This document shows, piece by piece, positions 15,509-24,077 of a stretch of DNA of 37,170 nt. Position 1 is the stretch's first letter; every line of letters starts with the position of its first letter. Location: the NCBI GenBank assembly GCA_018432935.1, contig JAHDSF010000047.1, forward strand, positions 68,463-105,632, written 5' to 3'. The DNA comes from Rhodospirillales bacterium (GTDB lineage Bacteria; Pseudomonadota; Alphaproteobacteria; Rhodospirillales; Shumkoniaceae). The position numbers were made by a program, and so were the translations under genes. Below the pieces are notes generated by a model. It was not told the DNA's origin. It did not search any database and saw only the letters and a list, made by a program, of their open reading frames with translations.

Positions 15509-16024
15509 ATGGCTGCGATATGGCGCAAGTCGGCCGGCTTTTGGAACCTGGAGGTCCATGACGGCACCACTCCGCCGGAGCGCTTCGGGCGGTTCTGTGG
15601 GCTCGTCTCGAAATGGCAGGGGAAGCCGAAGGAGGACACGGTCCCGTCCTGGGCAGCCTTCGACATTCCGGACTTCCGGGGCTGGTACGGCAAGCTGCTC
15701 ATGATCGAGCGGCCGGCGAGCGAGGCGCGATTCAAGCTGTTCGGGAGCGAACTCGTGCCGCTGTTCGGCCGGGATTTCACTCGCCGCAAGCTCGACGAGG
15801 CGTTCCTCGCCGGCTACGGCGCCCAGGCCGTGCTCGTGCGAACCCATCTCTCCGTCGTGACGTCCGAGCATGGGATCGGGCTGTGCCGGCTGGACTTCGG
15901 CTTTGCCGGGAAGAGCTATTGGCAAGCGGATGTGTTGTCCCTGCCGCTGATAAGCCAAGTGACCGGCGCCGACCTCGCCCTCAGCGCCTTCGAGCCGCGA
16001 TCTGCACTTAAGCCCGCAGGTTGA
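15509..16024 (+). CDS. PAS_5-like domain protein, paralogue 1
   Basis: 171 residues. The body follows the alphaproteobacterial PAS_5 pattern: RFGRFCGLVSKWQG, then PSWAAFDIPDFRGWYGKLLMIER, RFKLFGSELVPLFGRDFT and a terminal beta-strand region ending LSAFEPR. Such proteins are small single PAS domains of unknown ligand, without attached kinase or cyclase. It is a diverged paralogue of the next gene: both share (W/F)..FD..D(F/V)RGWYG, then (K/R)LFGS(E/K)L..LFG.DFT. The start is uncertain. ATG 15509 lacks a clear ribosome-binding site, and an in-frame GTG at 15473 is possible. ATG was chosen because its N-terminus (MAAIW) aligns with the paralogue's (VAIFSDW). Confidence 0.65.
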   Translation: MAAIWRKSAGFWNLEVHDGTTPPERFGRFCGLVSKWQGKPKEDTVPSWAAFDIPDFRGWYGKLLMIERPASEARFKLFGSELVPLFGRDFTRRKLDEAFLAGYGAQAVLVRTHLSVVTSEHGIGLCRLDFGFAGKSYWQADVLSLPLISQVTGADLALSAFEPRSALKPAG

Positions 16025-16164
16025 TTGGCGAAAACGCCGATAGCGTCATCGGAGAACCACTCAAGAATCCTTGCGTTTTTTCGAGTTGCTCCCTCGCGAA
16101 AGCGGGCTCAGAGTATTTGCCCCCCTTGAGAGGAAGACTTCAATCGTGCTGGGGAGTGGTCGTC

Positions 16165-16668
16165 GTGGCGATCTTCAGCGATTGGGCGTCCTCGCTGGAG
16201 CCCGATTTGCGCGATAGAGCGCGGTTCCAGCAACTGGTCGGCACCTGGAAGGCCAAGGCAGACGGGGCGCTGCCGACGTGGCGGGACTTCGACTTAAAGG
16301 ACGTGCGGGGCTGGTACGGCTGCCTCGTGCTCACAAATCACGCTGTACCCGATGCGCCGTTCTGTCGACTGTTCGGCTCCAAGCTCTCCGATCTTTTCGG
16401 CGGCGATTTCACGAACAAGCATCCCCGAGAGCTTTTCGGGGCTCAGCGCATGGATATGGGGAACGCCTTCACTGCCCACCTCGACGCGGTGGCGCGGGAC
16501 GGCGGCATCGGACTTGCGTCCTTCGAGGCTCATCGGAACCATGATGCTTGGCGGGCCAAGGCGTTGAGCCTGCCGCTCGCCGGAGCCATGGTGGTTACGG
16601 CGTTCGAACTGTCGGGCAGCGGCTACGACAACGCGCGGTTCGATCCGGCCAACGCGGGGCTGCTGTAG
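16165..16668 (+). CDS. PAS_5-like domain protein, paralogue 2
   Basis: 167 residues from a GTG start with GGGGAG eight bases upstream. Motifs are RFQQLVGTWKAKADGALPTW, the pair FDLKDVRGWYG and CRLFGSKLSDLFGGDFTN, and a C-terminal LSLPLAGAMVVTAFELSGSG. The ALPTW...FD...L...Y pattern with G.(D)(F/L)T is the PAS_5 signature. It lies 140 bases after paralogue 1, with no terminator between, so the two may be co-transcribed. GTG 16156 in the same frame is an alternative start, but the ribosome-binding site would then be too close. Ligand and partner are unknown. Confidence 0.7.
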   Translation: MAIFSDWASSLEPDLRDRARFQQLVGTWKAKADGALPTWRDFDLKDVRGWYGCLVLTNHAVPDAPFCRLFGSKLSDLFGGDFTNKHPRELFGAQRMDMGNAFTAHLDAVARDGGIGLASFEAHRNHDAWRAKALSLPLAGAMVVTAFELSGSGYDNARFDPANAGLL

Positions 16669-16810
16669 ACCGGGGGGTTCAGCCGTCGCCGCTTGTCGCA
16701 TAATAAACTAGTATGGAAAACCAGGTCCGCTGAATCTCAGCGGCTTAGTGCAATCTGGTCAATGTCGCTGCCGCAATCCGACCGCCGCCGCACAATCTGC
16801 AGTGGGTCGG

Positions 16811-16828
16811 GCGCCAATTCGAAAAGGC
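16811..16828 (+). repeat. 18-bp direct repeat, copy 2
   Basis: Exact match to 14944-14961 (tRNA-Arg 3' boundary), 1,867 bases downstream. The three bases before it (CGG of GGGCGCCA) also resemble the tRNA acceptor end, with two bases missing. Confidence 0.6.
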
Positions 16829-16860
16829 TGCCACGTCAATGACGTGGCAGCCTTTTCTTT
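16822..16860. terminator. Perfect 17-bp terminator hairpin
   Basis: AAAAGGCTGCCACGTCA pairs without mismatch with TGACGTGGCAGCCTTTT across one central A, then CTTTT. It has the same lay-out and TCAATGA loop as the tRNA-Arg terminator, with a different stem. AAAA/TTTT ends make it usable in both directions, so it also ends the PRC-barrel gene (stop at 16892) on the minus strand. Confidence 0.85.
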
Positions 16861-16891
16861 TGCTTGGTGCGGCCCGTGTGCCGGAGTAGTG

Positions 16892-17902
16892 CTAGCCCTG
16901 CTTCCAGTAGGGCTCGACATCAAAGCGCTGGTAGAGGTCCGTCAGGTCCTGACGCGAGATCTCGGTTGGCAGCGTCGCCGCCGGATCGATCGGCGGCTTG
17001 CCCTCGATCTCCTTGCCGGCGGCCTCGGTCAGGACGTAACGCCCTTCGGACGACCATTCGAGCGCCTGGATGGGGATTGCCGCCCGACGGCCGCCCATGC
17101 CCAGGTACTTGCCGCTGCCGACCAGCGCATAGGCGACCTGTCCGTTCTCGACGTCGACCATCAGCTTGTCGATCTCGCCGAACTGCTTGCCGTCGCCGGT
17201 GTAAACGGCGCTGCCGGACATCTGGTTGTCGAGCCTGATGAGAGGATCGAGAACCGTTGTCACCGTGCCCTGACCGAGCAGGATGTGCGGCTTGGCCACA
17301 TCGTCTTTGGCGGAGCCCGGCGGCGGCGTCAGCTCGGCCGCTGCCGATCCCGTATCCGGGGTCCCGAACGCGCCGTGGATCTCGCGCTGGACCTTCGGCG
17401 ATGTCAACCGGATGAGGTCCTCAGCGGCATAGCGGGGTGCGGTGCCCAGCTTGTCGGGCGAGACCGTCAGGTCGATGCCCGAGGCGCGGCCCTGAGCACC
17501 GTGCCAGCCGGCCACGTCAAGGCCCTCGAGCGGCACGGCGAAGAACGGCTCTTCGCTGCGGACGCTTTCGCCGCTGCTCAAGACGGCGAAGATGACGTCG
17601 CCGCTCGCCGGACTGATCATGAGGTACTTGATCCGACCGACCTCCTTGCCGCCCGTATCATTCACGCGAGCATCGATGAGGCTTTCGGCATCGGTGACCA
17701 GCAAGCGGTTGTGCTGCGCGGAGCCCTGCGGCTGTTGCTGTTGCGAGAGGCGAGATTGCGTCGGCGCGCCCGCCTGGGACTGGCCGCTCGCGGCAGACTT
17801 GCCGGATTGCGTGGCCGGGCCGGCGGCATCCCCGGAACCGGCGATGCCGAGACCGAGCAGAAGCGCGGCCGGGGTCATGATCGTCAACGTCCTGATCCGC
17901 AT
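16892..17902 (-). CDS. Secreted PRC-barrel domain protein
   Basis: 336 residues. A signal peptide (about 1-27) is followed by a low-complexity Gln/Ser/Ala linker to about 62 (SQQQQPQGSAQ). Two PRC-barrel-like repeats follow. The first is at about 66-165 with ESLIDARVNDTGGKEVGRI. The second is at about 224-300 with SAVYTGDGKQFGEIDKLMVD and YVLTEAAG. PRC barrels are small beta-barrels found in RimM, photosynthetic reaction centres and many exported proteins of alphaproteobacteria. They bind partner proteins, and no catalytic function is known. AAGGAGA precedes ATG 17900-17902. The C-terminus (DLYQRFDVEPYWKQG) is unusual but has no motif. It diverges from the ppc gene across 349 bases. Confidence 0.85.
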   Translation of the reverse strand: MRIRTLTIMTPAALLLGLGIAGSGDAAGPATQSGKSAASGQSQAGAPTQSRLSQQQQPQGSAQHNRLLVTDAESLIDARVNDTGGKEVGRIKYLMISPASGDVIFAVLSSGESVRSEEPFFAVPLEGLDVAGWHGAQGRASGIDLTVSPDKLGTAPRYAAEDLIRLTSPKVQREIHGAFGTPDTGSAAAELTPPPGSAKDDVAKPHILLGQGTVTTVLDPLIRLDNQMSGSAVYTGDGKQFGEIDKLMVDVENGQVAYALVGSGKYLGMGGRRAAIPIQALEWSSEGRYVLTEAAGKEIEGKPPIDPAATLPTEISRQDLTDLYQRFDVEPYWKQG

Positions 17903-18251
17903 GTCGCTCTCCTTTCCCTACCTGGAGGTGCGTCCGCGCGGAGGGCCGCCAAGTAAAATCCCTCGTCCGATCAAGCGCTGCGGCGGCGAAGCGCGAGCGC
18001 ACCGATGCAGCAAATGAAAGCGCGAGACGTTGTAACAGAATGGGGCGGAGACAAGGCGCGCCTTGCTAATGAAAAGCAGAAGCTCGCCGACCGGCCAGGA
18101 ACAGCCCCCTTTGGGCGCATTCTGTCTCTTGCGCGTTTCCGTCGCTTCCCAGCAGGCGCCTCCGCGCCCGGTGTTATTCTTCCCGGATTGTCACCTCATG
18201 GCAGACCGGCGCGCCATGACCATCTAGCCTCTGAGAATGCCCGGAGTGCCC
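17903..18251. other. Divergent intergenic region, PRC-barrel gene / ppc
   Basis: 349 bases, moderately less GC-rich than the genes. It should carry promoters for both flanking genes. I see no consensus -35/-10 pair at correct spacing, no long inverted repeat and no credible small gene. An open frame from ATG 18005 runs on through ppc in another frame and lacks a ribosome-binding site. Confidence 0.5.
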
Positions 18252-20975
18252 ATGCCCGCCTTCGACCCGTCCTGGCCCGACCCCGAGAAGGTCCGCAGCG
18301 ACCTGGAGTTCCTGATCGGCTGCTTCCGCGAGATGCTGGTCGAGATCGGCGAGCCGGGGCTGGCGGCGGCCCTGCCCTGGGGCGAGGCCGCCGACGGGGC
18401 GTCCGGCATCCCCCGCCCGGCCGCCATCCAGGCCCACGGCGTCGCCTTTCAGCTGTTGGGCATGGCCGAGGAGAACGCTGCCGTGCAGCACCGGCGGAGC
18501 CTGCAGGCGGCCGGCCGATTGGCCGACTTCCGCGGCACCTGGGAGGACCACCTGGAACGCCTGACCGCCGCCGGTCACGACCCGGAGACCATCGCCGGCG
18601 CCCTCGCCGCGGCGCGGGTCGAGCCGGTGCTGACGGCCCACCCCACCGAGGCCAAGCGGCAGACCGTGCTGGAGAGTCACCGCGCCCTCTACCTGGTGCT
18701 GCTCAAGCGCGAGAACAGCATGTTCACGCCTCAGGAGCGGCAGGCGATCCGCGACGAGGCGAAGGCGATCCTGGAGCGGCTGTGGCGCACCGGCGAGATC
18801 TTTCTCGAAAAACCCGATCTCGCCTCCGAGCTGCGCAACGTGATCCATTACCTGCACAACGTCTTTCCCGAAGCGCTGTCGCTGTCGCGGCTGCGGCTGA
18901 CGCAAGCGTGGCGCGCCGCCGGACTGCCGCCGGCGGAGCTGGGCGCGGCCCGGCCGCGGCTGTCGTTCGGCGACTGGGTCGGCGGCGACCGCGACGGCCA
19001 TCCCCTGGTCACCGCCGAGGTCACCGCAGCCACCCTGGGCGAACTGCGCCGCAGCGCCCTCGGGCTGCTGCGGCGCCGCCTGACAGAGATGACCGTCCGG
19101 CTCAGCCTGTCGGCCCGCCTGCAGACGGCGCCGCCGCGGCTGCTGCGACGGATCGCCGAGATTTCCGCCCTGCTGGGGGAGGCCGGCGAGAGCGCGGTCG
19201 CCCGCAACCCCGAGGAGCCCTGGCGCCAGATCGGCAACCTGATGCTGGCGCGCCTGCCCGACGGCGGCTCGCCTCATGCCTACGGCCGTGCCGCCGAGTT
19301 GGCGGACGAGCTGCGGCTGGCGCGCGACAGCCTGGCCGAAATCGGCGCCAACCGACTGGCGCAGGCCGAGGTCGACCCCGTGCTGGACGTGGTCGAGACC
19401 TTCGGCTTCCACCTTGCCCGCCTCGACATCCGCCAGAACAGCCGCTTCCACGACCTCGCGCTCGGGGAGTTGATGAAAGGCGCCGGTCTGGCCGAAGCGG
19501 ACTTCGCCGGCTGGGACGAGGAGCGCCGTCTCGCCTTTCTCGACCGCGAGCTGGCGCTGCCCCGTCCGTTCGCCCGTGCCGGGGTCAGCGTCGGGGCGGA
19601 GGGCGACGCCGTCACCTCGTGCTACCGGGTGGTCGCCGACCACGTCGCCCGCCACGGCGCCGACGGCATGGGGGCGCTGATCGTCAGCATGACCCGCTCG
19701 GTGTCCGACCTGCTGACGGTCTACCTGTTCGCCCGCGAGGCCGGCCTGCTGGCCGAGGGTCCCGAGGGGCCCGCCTGTCCGCTGCCGGTGGTGCCGCTGT
19801 TCGAGACCATCGACGATTTGCGCCGCAGCCCGGAGATCCTGTCCGCCTTCCTCGCCCACCCGATGACCCGCCGCTCGCTGGCCCTGCAGGCGGCCCGCGA
19901 CGGCCGCACCATGCCGGTGCAGCAGGTGATGGTGGGCTACAGCGACAGCAACAAGGACGGCGGCATCTGGGCCAGCCGCTGGGGCCTGTACCGCGCCCAG
20001 GAGGCACTGGCCGCGACCGGCCGCGCCCAGGGCGTGCGGGTGCGCTTCTTCCACGGCCGCGGCGGTACCATCGGGCGCGGCGCCGGGCCGACCCACCGCT
20101 TCCTCGCCGCGATGCCGCCGGGAGCGCTGGGCGGCGATTTGCGTCTGACCGAGCAGGGCGAGACGATCGCGCACAACTACGCCAACCTTGCCACCGCCGC
20201 CCACAATCTGGAGCTGCTGATGGCCGGCACGGCGGCGGCACTGCTGCAGCCGGCCCGCACCGCCGAACCCGAGATGGAAGCGGCGATGGACCGCCTGGCG
20301 AAGCGCAGCCGCGAAGTCTACGAGGGCCTGGTCGCGGCCCCCGGATTCCTCGCCTTCTTCAGCCAGGCGACGCCGATCGACGCCATCGAATCGAGCCGCA
20401 TCGGCTCGCGCCCGGTGCGCCGCACCGGGCAGCGCACGATTGCGGACCTGCGCGCCATCCCGTGGGTGTTCGGCTGGGGCCAGGCCCGCTTCCAACTGCC
20501 CGGCTGGTACGGGGTCGGCAGCGCCCTCGACGAGCTGCGCCGCGACGAGCCGGCGCTGTTCGAGCGGCTGCGGGCCCGCCTCTACGACTGGCCGCCGCTG
20601 CACTACGTGGTCAGCAGCGTCGCCACCAGCATCGCCACCGCCGACCCCGGGACCATGGCCGCCTACGCCGAGCTGGTCGAGGATGTCGGGCTGCGCCGAC
20701 GCTTCATGGACGAGATCCTGGCCGAGTTGCAGCGCGCCACCGCCGCCCTCGAGGCCTTCTACGGCGGGCCGCTGGCGGAGCGGCGCGCCTCGCTGCACCG
20801 CTCGCTGGAACTGCGCCGCGAGCCGCTGCGGCGCCTTCACGCCCGTCAGATCGCCCTGTTGCGGCAGTGGCGGCCGCTGCGTGGCCGTCCCGCCACCGCC
20901 GAGGTCGTTGCCCTCGAGAGCGAGCTGCTGCTCACCATCAACGCGATCGCCGGCGGCCTGGGGGCGACCGGCTGA
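18252..20975 (+). CDS. ppc: Phosphoenolpyruvate carboxylase
   Basis: 907 residues, normal for the bacterial enzyme. It adds bicarbonate to PEP to give oxaloacetate, the anaplerotic step into the TCA cycle. All active-site blocks are present: LTAHPTEA with the catalytic His130, LDIRQNS, VMVGYSDSNKDGG, FHGRGGTIGRG, SRIGSRP, then LRAIPWVFGWGQARFQLPGWYG. That last block is split here after GWGQ. The C-terminus INAIAGGLGATG has the conserved terminal Gly used in catalysis. Asn in SDSNKD and GAGPTH after the glycine loop are variants from the enterobacterial enzyme. ATG 18252 follows GGAG; ATG 18237 is an alternative adding five residues. It converges on the aldehyde dehydrogenase with 15 bases between. 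Confidence 0.96.
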   Translation: MPAFDPSWPDPEKVRSDLEFLIGCFREMLVEIGEPGLAAALPWGEAADGASGIPRPAAIQAHGVAFQLLGMAEENAAVQHRRSLQAAGRLADFRGTWEDHLERLTAAGHDPETIAGALAAARVEPVLTAHPTEAKRQTVLESHRALYLVLLKRENSMFTPQERQAIRDEAKAILERLWRTGEIFLEKPDLASELRNVIHYLHNVFPEALSLSRLRLTQAWRAAGLPPAELGAARPRLSFGDWVGGDRDGHPLVTAEVTAATLGELRRSALGLLRRRLTEMTVRLSLSARLQTAPPRLLRRIAEISALLGEAGESAVARNPEEPWRQIGNLMLARLPDGGSPHAYGRAAELADELRLARDSLAEIGANRLAQAEVDPVLDVVETFGFHLARLDIRQNSRFHDLALGELMKGAGLAEADFAGWDEERRLAFLDRELALPRPFARAGVSVGAEGDAVTSCYRVVADHVARHGADGMGALIVSMTRSVSDLLTVYLFAREAGLLAEGPEGPACPLPVVPLFETIDDLRRSPEILSAFLAHPMTRRSLALQAARDGRTMPVQQVMVGYSDSNKDGGIWASRWGLYRAQEALAATGRAQGVRVRFFHGRGGTIGRGAGPTHRFLAAMPPGALGGDLRLTEQGETIAHNYANLATAAHNLELLMAGTAAALLQPARTAEPEMEAAMDRLAKRSREVYEGLVAAPGFLAFFSQATPIDAIESSRIGSRPVRRTGQRTIADLRAIPWVFGWGQARFQLPGWYGVGSALDELRRDEPALFERLRARLYDWPPLHYVVSSVATSIATADPGTMAAYAELVEDVGLRRRFMDEILAELQRATAALEAFYGGPLAERRASLHRSLELRREPLRRLHARQIALLRQWRPLRGRPATAEVVALESELLLTINAIAGGLGATG

Positions 20976-20990
20976 ATCCGGCCGCCGCCG

Positions 20991-22490
20991 TCATCGCAGC
21001 TGGATCCAGATCGTCTTGGTCTCGGTGTACTGGTCGTGGGCGAGCAGCGACTTGTCGCGGCCGCCGAACCCGGATTCCTTGAAGCCGCCGAACGGCACCG
21101 CCATGTCGCCCTCGGAGTAGCAGTTCACCGACACCGTTCCCGCCCGCAGCGCCCGTGCCATCCCGTGGGCGAGGTTGAGGTCGTTGGTGTAGAGCGAGGC
21201 TGCCAGCCCGTAAGGGGTGTCGTTGGCGATGCGGACCGCCTCCTCGGCGTCGGCGAAGGTCAGGGTCGAGAGCACGGGGCCGAAGATCTCCTCGCGGGCG
21301 ATGCGCATGGTGTTGCGCACGCCGTCGAACACGGTCGGCTCGACGAACCAGCCGCCGCTCTCCTCCAGGACCCGGCGTCCGCCGAGCACGACCTTCGCGC
21401 CCTCGCCGCGACCGGTCTCGATGTAGGACAGCACCTTGGCGAGATGGCCCTCTTCGATCATCGCTCCGATCTTCGTCTCGGGCCTGAGCGGGTCGCCGAC
21501 GGTCCACTTCGAGAACGTCTGCTTCACCTGGTCGAGCAGGCGGTCCTTGACCTTCTCGTGGACGATCAGGCGGGAGCCGGCGCTGCAGTTCTCGCCCTGG
21601 CAGAACAGGATCCCCATCGCGAGCTGGTCGACCACCGGCTGCAGGTCGGCGACGTCGGCCATCACGATCGCCGGGCTCTTGCCGCCGCACTCCAGCACGA
21701 TCCGCTTCATGTTGGATTCGGCGGCGTACTTGAGGAACAGTCGCCCGACCTCGCCCGACCCGGTGAAACTGACGCAGTCGACATCCGGATGACGGCCGAT
21801 CGCCGCCCCCGCGGTCTCGCCGAAGCCGGGAACGACGTTGAACACCCCTTCGGGCAGCCCGGCCTCGGCGGCCAGCGCCGCCAGCCGCAGCAGCGACAGG
21901 GGCGTCTGCTCGGCCGGCTTCAGCACCACCGAGTTGCCGGCGGCCAGCGCGGGGGCGAACTTCCAGCCCGCCACGAACAGCGGGAAGTTCCACGGCAGCA
22001 CCCCGCCGACGACGCCGATCGGCTCGCGGACGATCAGCGAGACGACGTCGCGCGGGGTCGGCGACACCTGGTCGTAGATCTTGTCGATCGTCTCGGCATG
22101 CCAGCGCAGCGTCTCGACGGTGTCGGGAACGTCGACGGCGAGCGCATCGGCGATCGGCTTGCCGCTGTCGAGGGTCTCGAGCAGGGCCAGCTCCTCCCTG
22201 TGCGCCTCCATCAGGTCTGCGAGGCGGAGCAGGGTCTTCTTGCGCTCGCGCGGCGCCATCCGCGACCAGCTGCCCTTGTCGAAGGCGGCCCGGGCCGCAG
22301 CGACCGCCGCGTCGACGTCGGCGGCATCGCATTCGGCGACCCTGGCCAGCGCCTTGCCGGTCGCCGGGTTCACGGTCTCGAAAGTGCGGCCGGAGTTCGC
22401 CTCGACGAACCGGCCGCCGATGAAGGCGCGGGTCTCGAACGACAGCCGCGTGGCGGCGTCATGGTAGGTGGCGGGAGCCTGCTGGTTCAT
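20991..22490 (-). CDS. PuuC-like NAD(P)+-dependent aldehyde dehydrogenase
   Basis: 499 residues with the full ALDH fold: cofactor region LPWNFPLFVAGWKFAPALAAGN, LECGGKSP with the general base Glu267, and FCQGENCSAGSR with catalytic Cys302. EEIFGPVLS and PFGGFKESGFG follow. The C-terminal GRDKSLLAHDQYTETKTIW and the N-terminal YHDAATRLSFETRAFIGG both match E. coli PuuC (gamma-glutamyl-gamma-aminobutyraldehyde dehydrogenase, putrescine breakdown). No other puu gene is nearby, so the actual aldehyde could be another amino- or betaine aldehyde. AAGGAGA precedes ATG 22488-22490. No dedicated regulator is visible. Confidence 0.9.
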   Translation of the reverse strand: MNQQAPATYHDAATRLSFETRAFIGGRFVEANSGRTFETVNPATGKALARVAECDAADVDAAVAAARAAFDKGSWSRMAPRERKKTLLRLADLMEAHREELALLETLDSGKPIADALAVDVPDTVETLRWHAETIDKIYDQVSPTPRDVVSLIVREPIGVVGGVLPWNFPLFVAGWKFAPALAAGNSVVLKPAEQTPLSLLRLAALAAEAGLPEGVFNVVPGFGETAGAAIGRHPDVDCVSFTGSGEVGRLFLKYAAESNMKRIVLECGGKSPAIVMADVADLQPVVDQLAMGILFCQGENCSAGSRLIVHEKVKDRLLDQVKQTFSKWTVGDPLRPETKIGAMIEEGHLAKVLSYIETGRGEGAKVVLGGRRVLEESGGWFVEPTVFDGVRNTMRIAREEIFGPVLSTLTFADAEEAVRIANDTPYGLAASLYTNDLNLAHGMARALRAGTVSVNCYSEGDMAVPFGGFKESGFGGRDKSLLAHDQYTETKTIWIQLR

Positions 22491-22693
22491 CGTCCGTCTC
22501 CTTGTCCGTCGCGGCGACCTCGGCCGGGCCCGGGCGCGCCTTCCCCGGCAGCCCGGTCAAGATAAGCGTGACGGCGCGCCAGGACCAGGGAAACAGCGAC
22601 GACGCCGCGCGGGGCGCCGTTCAGATGTCAGAGCCAACGTTCTTCGGATTGCCTTGCCGACAACTCTGGCATCGCCAGGGAGCGCCTTCGCGG

Positions 22694-23911
22694 TCAGCGT
22701 CCGAACATGCCCCGCAGCTTGTTGCCGGCGTCCTTGATGTTGCCGAGCGCCTCGGCGGGGTCGACGTAGCCGCGGGTCGGCCCTTCGGTCGCCGTGTCCT
22801 CGGCGCCGGGCGCGTCGGCCGGAACGTCGTCCGGGCTCTCCTCGCTGTCGTCGCCGTCATCCAGCGGCAGCATGGCGGTGGATTTCAGGCGCAGCTTGAC
22901 CGTCCATTGCGGGTTCTTGGACCCCTCGGGATGGGCGATGTTGAGCTCGGGACCGTAGGCAGTGACGCGCAGCATGGCACCGCCCGCCTGAGCGAAGATG
23001 CCCGCCGGGATGGTGCAGCTCGTCGCCCTGGGCCCGAGCAGCACCCCCTCCTTGATCCACTTCTCGACGTCGGCCGGCGGCAGGAAATCGTGCAGGCCCC
23101 AACCGGGCTCCTGCAGGTTGCTGGACGACCACAGGACAATGCCGCCGTCGTCGTCCGCCGCGAACACCGAGGCGAACTGCCCGATCGCGGTTGGAACGGT
23201 CTCCCACGAGACCACGATCGGCCCGGCAACGTAGCCCTGCGTCGTCAGCCTGACCGGAGCCATGAAGTCGTGGGTCGGGCCGACCGAGAAGCGGATCTCG
23301 GGTGTATGGTTTCCCGACACCCGGTGGAGCCCTTGCAGCGACGCCCGCGCCGGCACGGCCGCATCCTCGACCGGCCATTGACCGTAGCTCCGGCCGGAGC
23401 CGGGCTCGGGCGCACGCTGGCGGCTGCTACGCCCCGAGAACGCCTTGACGAAACCCGCCTGGTCCATCTTGGCCATGTCGTATACGCGCGGCTGCCCGTG
23501 GCGCACCTTCTCGCCGCAGCCCCAGTATAGGGTGATCCTGCCCTGCGGCTTCTCCACTTCGCCGTCGCCCGGCCCGGCGGCGACGGCAGCCGGAGCGGCC
23601 TCGGCCGGGGGAGCCGTCAGCGGCAACGACGATCCCATCGCCATCGCCGGAGGAACCTCGTGCGTCGCGACCGGCGCGCCGCCGGCCGGCTGTTCAGACC
23701 AGAGCTGCAGCGTCAGACCGCGCTGGGCGTTTCCGCCCTCCATCGCGGCGCCGATGAGCGCGCCGAAATCCATTCCGGCCATCCCGACAGCGGAGAACCC
23801 GCCCTCGCCGGTGGCAGCGCTGATCCAATAGACTGTCGGCGGCACCTTTTGCGCCGCCGCCGGGGCAGCCAGAACGGTCCCGGCGAGCAGCGCGGTCGCG
23901 AAAACTCTCAT
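22694..23911 (-). CDS. Secreted protein of unknown function
   Basis: 405 residues. A signal peptide (MRVFATALLAGTVLAAPAAAQ) is followed by a mature protein with PTVYWISAATGEGG near its start, a Pro/Ala-rich segment (about 93-110) and RITLYWGCGEKVRHGQPRV. The second half contains SWETVPTAIGQFA, then WSSSNLQEPGWGLHDFLPP and VEKWIKEGVLLGP. An acidic stretch DDGDDSEESPDDV (about 355-370) precedes a short C-terminal helix. No family is recognised and no catalytic motif is visible. ATG 23909-23911 is chosen for the leader; the long upstream open frame is not coding. It lies 203 bases upstream of the aldehyde dehydrogenase and diverges from the FecR-like gene across 166 bases. Confidence 0.72.
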   Translation of the reverse strand: MRVFATALLAGTVLAAPAAAQKVPPTVYWISAATGEGGFSAVGMAGMDFGALIGAAMEGGNAQRGLTLQLWSEQPAGGAPVATHEVPPAMAMGSSLPLTAPPAEAAPAAVAAGPGDGEVEKPQGRITLYWGCGEKVRHGQPRVYDMAKMDQAGFVKAFSGRSSRQRAPEPGSGRSYGQWPVEDAAVPARASLQGLHRVSGNHTPEIRFSVGPTHDFMAPVRLTTQGYVAGPIVVSWETVPTAIGQFASVFAADDDGGIVLWSSSNLQEPGWGLHDFLPPADVEKWIKEGVLLGPRATSCTIPAGIFAQAGGAMLRVTAYGPELNIAHPEGSKNPQWTVKLRLKSTAMLPLDDGDDSEESPDDVPADAPGAEDTATEGPTRGYVDPAEALGNIKDAGNKLRGMFGR

Positions 23912-24077
23912 TGCCGTCTTACCGAAGCCGTTTTCCGCGTGCGCCACCATACAGGAACAATCGCCGACTGGAACACCCCCTTGTCCTGGCCGTGTTGTCC
24001 TGGGGGACGCCTTGCCCTTTGTCGCCAGGTCTTTTGGCGGTATCCTGACGGTACTGCAGATCGCCAGGGGGGAAGGC

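Larger units (their letters stand above)
16705..16860 (+). ncRNA. Candidate intergenic small RNA
   Basis: A CATAAT element (16699-16704) precedes a ~150-base stretch with no ORF. The stretch contains a perfect hairpin CCGCTGA-ATC-TCAGCGG (16727-16743) and ends in a perfect 17-bp terminator with a T-rich tail. No matching -35 is evident, and transcription is not shown. It could equally be a decayed tRNA locus. Confidence 0.25.

Noticed and set aside
18005-21082. A 1,025-codon plus-strand frame and an 888-codon minus-strand frame over ppc
   Set aside because: The frame encoding phosphoenolpyruvate carboxylase has every catalytic motif. The others are Arg/Pro/Ala-rich shadows without start signals.
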